33,197 nucleotides of DNA from Blakeslea trispora. Its lineage: Eukaryota; Mucoromycota; Mucoromycetes; Mucorales; Choanephoraceae. Position numbers and translations under genes: made by a program. The stretch spans positions 1 through 33,197 of the forward strand of contig JAIWNE010000206.1 in assembly GCA_025331445.1 (NCBI GenBank). Reading direction: 5' to 3'. Below the pieces are notes generated by a model. It did no database searches, was not told the DNA's origin, and saw only the letters and a list, made by a program, of their open reading frames with translations. Shown here piece after piece: positions 27,931 to 33,197 of the stretch. The stretch's first letter is position 1. Every line of letters starts with the position of its first letter.

Positions 27931-29359
27931 ATGTTGGAATATGCTGTGCGAGCTTACGCTACTAACCCCGTTTTTTTTTTTCCTTTGTGCGTGTACATGT
28001 AATGTCTACTAACTTGATGTCTTTTACTAAACTGATGTGTACTAACTATGACCTCTCTCTCTTTTTTGTTTCCTTTTTTTTTTAATCCTCGTTCATGATG
28101 ATCTATGGCCATAATAATAAAGTACGAAGTTTCCGGCTATTAGATCTCTTAAATAAAGCATCATCATCATCACCAGTAGTAAATAGCCGTAATAAAGTAA
28201 AACATAGAAGAAGTAGATAGAAGAGTAATGATTACAATAAAAGAATTTAATAAAATCAATAAAAACAATGAAATCGATGAAATCAATGAAAACACTAAAA
28301 AACAATGAAATCGATGAAATCAATGAAATTAAATACACTATTTTTTTTTCATCTTTGTTTTCGTTTATTATTATGCTTATTTATAAATGTATTTTTGTTG
28401 TTGTTGTTGTTGCTTGAGCAGTTAGAGATCGCCAGCTTGACTACCCCTAACAATCTTATTGACATTACCCCTGCTATAAAACGCCACATATTAGATGATT
28501 TTAAACTATTTTTTTTTATCGTTGCCATCATTGACATCGCTTCCATCGTTGCTATTGTTGTTATTGCTGCTATTATCAGTACTAGTGCTACTATCAGTAT
28601 TATTGTTATCATTGATATTATTGCTATTATACCTCTTGGTAATGCTCAAGATCTGAAATACAAGTAACAAATGGTGACTCATAAGCTAGAGAGGGGCTAT
28701 GCTTTATGATCTTGCAAACAAAGGAAAACAAGTTTGTGTTTGAATGCTCAGCTGTTATTTATCGCTTATTGTCGAATTGGCATATGTTGGAAAAGTGACA
28801 GACGCTATTAGCTAATGACTGCCACTACTGCCACTACTGCCACTATCATCATTATCATTCATTTGTTATTTCATAGGCTTATCCAATCATTGGCTCATAA
28901 CATGATTCATAAGCTTAATGGTTTACCGATTTACGCATCGAATACATTTTTTTTTTGTTATTATTATTATTAAAAAAAAAAGAGTGTGGTATTGTAAACA
29001 CCACAACCAAGCTAGTAGCTGTATACAAAAGGAGAATTAATCTACCAAGGTAGAGACAATGCAAAAGGTAAAGATGATCCAGAAGATAGAAGATAGAAAA
29101 AGTGGATTTAATCAAGTATGGACAAACTCATTGTTCTACAACTGACTATAGCTGCGTTACTCCTTAGTATGCTCTTTTTACCAAACGCGCGCTTTTCGAT
29201 AAAGCAAATGCATTAGTGGCTAGTATCTATATTAACAGCTTTGAGACTGAGCTTTGCTGTGATTTGATTTGCTTATGATTTAACCATACAGGATTGTTAT
29301 TACATCTCTTACAATATGGTACTCATAAGTAGCTGTGTGTTTATTCAACTCTTTTATAC

Positions 29360-32329
29360 GAAACCCCGACGATGGTACAAGCACTATGAGCGGGCGGGGG
29401 GGGGATGTTTATTTTTCTTTCTCTCACTGTGTTGATGCGGTATGGAGGAAAGGGCTCAAAACACGTTTAAAAAAAAAATGGGTGTTCAATGTCCGCCCAC
29501 GCTTGAGGGGGAAATTTCTCTTGTTTTTTTTTTTTTATAATTTTTTTTTTTCTCTCTCTCTGATTAGTAGACATCAGGTAAAATAGACGTGTACACGCAC
29601 ATAGGTATAGGTTATAGATCCTTCATGGTGGTTACTGCTGGTGTATACCGAAGAAGAAAAGGAACTAGAAGAAGAAGAAACCGTTTGGCTAGGTGACTAT
29701 CGCATATTCTTGACCATGTCTTTCCTTAAAAGCCGTTACACTAAGAGCCTTTCTCTCGTTCTGTAGTCCTCATCTCTCAAGCGATGTTGCTCATCTTCAA
29801 CATCAGGTACTCAGGACTGACAAAAATGCTGTTCTGGTATGCTCCGCTTATACTCTGGTCTACCGGTTTGGTGTTTACAAGCGATACGGCGCGTCTTTTG
29901 TTGCTCAGAAGAACTAGGTGACTATGTTACCTTACTTGACTTACGGATACTGACATACCCCTTATTTCTTTTATATAGCTATTCAAGACTTGGTTTGCAC
30001 TCTACTGGCTCTCTAGGTTACTATGATGCTTTGGTCTTTTGGTCGTATGGTCTTTTGGTTATACCGCTTTTTACTACGTGGTTTTTTTTTTTTTTTATGA
30101 TTCTGGTTACCCTCATCTCTCGATCGCCATCTTGCTCATCTTCGAAATCAGGTTCTCAAGCACGACAAGAATGCAAGTCTTGGTATGTAACCTATATTTT
30201 TGATCTTGTCTCCTTAAAAGCTGTTATACTAAGCACCTGGTTTACTAGTTCTGGTTATCTTTTTCTCTCAAACGCGATTCCGCTCATCTTTGAAATCACT
30301 TTGGAATCACTTTGCAATCATGACAAAAATGCTGTTCCGGTATTTTCGCTTATGCTCTGGTCCTTCTGGTTTGGTGCTTACAAGTGCTACGACGCGTCTA
30401 TTGTTGTCCAGAAAAAAAATTAGGTGACTATACTATCTTTCTTGAAATCACAGACAATAACTTTTCTTTTTTTTTTTTTTTTTTTTTTGCAGGTATTCAA
30501 GACTTGGCTTATCCTCTATTGGCTTTCTGGCGTTCTGGGTTTCTGGCTTTCTGGTCTTTTGGTCTTTGGCTCTGATGCTTTTCGGTGACCTGGTGTTATG
30601 CTGTGCAGTGAATCGGGTAATCATGCTATCTTTCTGAATTACGGATACTAATAAGGCCTTTTTCTTTTCTTTGCAGGTATTCAAGACATGGTCGCTTCTC
30701 TACCGGTCGAAATGTAAACCAGCATATATAGTGAACTAGCATCTATAGTGGACCAGCATCTATAGTGGATCAGCATTGTTATGGACCAGCATCTATAGTG
30801 GATCAGCATCTATAGTGGACCAGCATCTATAGTGGACCAGCATCTATAGTGGATCAGCATTGTTATGGATCAGCATTGTTATGGATCAGCATCATTGAGG
30901 ATGTTGGAATATGCTGTGCGAGCTTACGCTACTAACCCCGTTTTTTTTTTTCCTTTGTGCGTGTACATGTAATGTCTACTAACTTGATGTCTTTTACTAA
31001 ACTGATGTGTACTAACTATGACCTCTCTCTCTTTTTTGTTTCCTTTTTTTTTTAATCCTCGTTCATGATGATCTATGGCCATAATAATAAAGTACGAAGT
31101 TTCCGGCTATTAGATCTCTTAAATAAAGCATCATCATCATCACCAGTAGTAAATAGCCGTAATAAAGTAAAACATAGAAGAAGTAGATAGAAGAGTAATG
31201 ATTACAATAAAAGAATTTAATAAAATCAATAAAAACAATGAAATCGATGAAATCAATGAAAACACTAAAAAACAATGAAATCGATGAAATCAATGAAATT
31301 AAATACACTATTTTTTTTTCATCTTTGTTTTCGTTTATTATTATGCTTATTTATAAATGTATTTTTGTTGTTGTTGTTGTTGCTTGAGCAGTTAGAGATC
31401 GCCAGCTTGACTACCCCTAACAATCTTATTGACATTACCCCTGCTATAAAACGCCACATATTAGATGATTTTAAACTATTTTTTTTTATCGTTGCCATCA
31501 TTGACATCGCTTCCATCGTTGCTATTGTTGTTATTGCTGCTATTATCAGTACTAGTGCTACTATCAGTATTATTGTTATCATTGATATTATTGCTATTAT
31601 ACCTCTTGGTAATGCTCAAGATCTGAAATACAAGTAACAAATGGTGACTCATAAGCTAGAGAGGGGCTATGCTTTATGATCTTGCAAACAAAGGAAAACA
31701 AGTTTGTGTTTGAATGCTCAGCTGTTATTTATCGCTTATTGTCGAATTGGCATATGTTGGAAAAGTGACAGACGCTATTAGCTAATGACTGCCACTACTG
31801 CCACTACTGCCACTATCATCATTATCATTCATTTGTTATTTCATAGGCTTATCCAATCATTGGCTCATAACATGATTCATAAGCTTAATGGTTTACCGAT
31901 TTACGCATCGAATACATTTTTTTTTTGTTATTATTATTATTAAAAAAAAAAGAGTGTGGTATTGTAAACACCACAACCAAGCTAGTAGCTGTATACAAAA
32001 GGAGAATTAATCTACCAAGGTAGAGACAATGCAAAAGGTAAAGATGATCCAGAAGATAGAAGATAGAAAAAGTGGATTTAATCAAGTATGGACAAACTCA
32101 TTGTTCTACAACTGACTATAGCTGCGTTACTCCTTAGTATGCTCTTTTTACCAAACGCGCGCTTTTCGATAAAGCAAATGCATTAGTGGCTAGTATCTAT
32201 ATTAACAGCTTTGAGACTGAGCTTTGCTGTGATTTGATTTGCTTATGATTTAACCATACAGGATTGTTATTACATCTCTTACAATATGGTACTCATAAGT
32301 AGCTGTGTGTTTATTCAACTCTTTTATAC
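29360..32329 (+). repeat. 2.97-kb tandem repeat, unit 2
   Basis: Nearly identical to unit 1. The visible change is one base lost in the TATCTTTCGC/TATTTTCGC stretch near 30343, which shortens the unit to 2970 bp and breaks the long ORF. Iterons at 30722-30900; arm-related segment at 30578-31133. Confidence 0.96.
30722..30900 (+). repeat. Iteron run in tandem unit 2
   Basis: Same eleven units in the same order as 27752-27930, so the run is homogenised between units. Confidence 0.9.
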
Positions 32330-33197
32330 GAAACCCCGACGATGGTACAAGCACTATGAGCGGGCGGGGGGGGATGTTTATTTTTCTTTCTCTCACTGTG
32401 TTGATGCGGTATGGAGGAAAGGGCTCAAAACACGTTTAAAAAAAAAATGGGTGTTCAATGTCCGCCCACGCTTGAGGGGGAAATTTCTCTTGTTTTTTTT
32501 TTTTTATAATTTTTTTTTTTCTCTCTCTCTGATTAGTAGACATCAGGTAAAATAGACGTGTACACGCACATAGGTATAGGTTATAGATCCTTCATGGTGG
32601 TTACTGCTGGTGTATACCGAAGAAGAAAAGGAACTAGAAGAAGAAGAAACCGTTTGGCTAGGTGACTATCGCATATTCTTGACCATGTCTTTCCTTAAAA
32701 GCCGTTACACTAAGAGCCTTTCTCTCGTTCTGTAGTCCTCATCTCTCAAGCGATGTTGCTCATCTTCAACATCAGGTACTCAGGACTGACAAAAATGCTG
32801 TTCTGGTATGCTCCGCTTATACTCTGGTCTACCGGTTTGGTGTTTACAAGCGATACGGCGCGTCTTTTGTTGCTCAGAAGAACTAGGTGACTATGTTACC
32901 TTACTTGACTTACGGATACTGACATACCCCTTATTTCTTTTATATAGCTATTCAAGACTTGGTTTGCACTCTACTGGCTCTCTAGGTTACTATGATGCTT
33001 TGGTCTTTTGGTCGTATGGTCTTTTGGTTATACCGCTTTTTACTACGTGGTTTTTTTTTTTTTTTATGATTCTGGTTACCTCATCTCTCGATCGCCATCT
33101 TGTCATCTTCGAAATCAGGTTCTCAAGCACGACAAGAATGCAAGTCTTGGTATGTAACCTATATTTTTGATCTTGTCTCCTTAAAAGCTGTTATACT
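32330..33197 (+). repeat. 2.97-kb tandem repeat, unit 3 (cut by window end)
   Basis: First 868 bp of a third unit. It has eight instead of nine G in the G run (near 32368) and two single-base losses near the window end (TTACCTCATC and CTTGTCATC versions of TTACCCTCATC and CTTGCTCATC). The array continues beyond the window. Confidence 0.95.

Larger units (their letters stand above)
26389..29359 (+). repeat. 2.97-kb tandem repeat, unit 1
   Basis: Starts GAAACCCCGACGATGGTACA. Unit 2 begins 2971 bp later and unit 3 a further 2970 bp. The unit contains a G run, long poly-T tracts, three intron-like modules (26947-27007, 27454-27522, 27647-27706), an iteron run (27752-27930), a segment related to the palindrome arms (27608-28163), CAT and GTT trinucleotide tracts and an AATGAAATCGATGAAATC block (about 28260-28330). 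A 245-codon ORF (26868-27605) has internal repeats, but its frame is lost in unit 2 through a 1-base change, so it is unlikely to be a maintained gene. Confidence 0.96.

Overview
This 33.2-kb window is AT-rich eukaryotic DNA, almost certainly from a filamentous fungus. Intron-like elements of 54-69 bp with TACTAAC/TACTAAT branch-like motifs support this, as do a Helitron Rep relic, Tc1 and IS630-like transposases and a TG...CA LTR. The transposase relics resemble, from memory, families common in Mucoromycota (Mucorales); that assignment is inference and no marker gene is present. No rRNA, tRNA, CRISPR array or bacterial-type operon was found. Host genes are scarce: one convincing small gene (17900-18307, minus) and a few weak candidates.

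Layout. 1-603 is one copy of a long inverted repeat whose partner lies at 25150-26188. 870-2735 (minus) is a decayed Helitron Rep/helicase-type gene, cut at its 5' side by a Tc1 element (2737-4065) with 41-bp inverted ends and a DD34E transposase broken by one frameshift. 4543-8392 and 11740-15611 are the arms of a near-perfect 3.85-kb inverted repeat around a 3.35-kb spacer. Coordinate matching shows that across about 3.8 kb the arms differ in length only in an AT dinucleotide tract, apart from their frayed outer edge. Each arm carries the same 1575-bp CACTA-like element (CACWACGGG ends, 3-bp ACA target duplication, CTTAAG-rich subterminal repeats) holding a broken intron-containing gene. The spacer holds an IS630/Tc1-like transposase relic (about 9590-10846, minus).

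15612-24873 is lower-copy DNA with many microsatellites, the 135-codon proline-rich tail-anchored-type gene with a TATA box, and several uncertain ORFs. 24874-25149 is a 276-bp mariner-type MITE flanked by TA. 25340-25772 is a solo LTR with a 5-bp CGTAG duplication, inserted into the right copy of the long inverted repeat; the left copy keeps the empty site.

26389 to the end is a head-to-tail array of a 2.97-kb unit (two full copies and part of a third, nearly identical) that runs off the window. Part of this unit is related to the inner end of the 3.85-kb arms. Both share an intron-like module and a run of 16-17-bp GATCAGCAT-type iterons, so palindrome and tandem array belong to one repeat family. 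The window is best read as a transposon-rich, possibly heterochromatic or subtelomeric region (inference) with a recoverable order of nested insertions.
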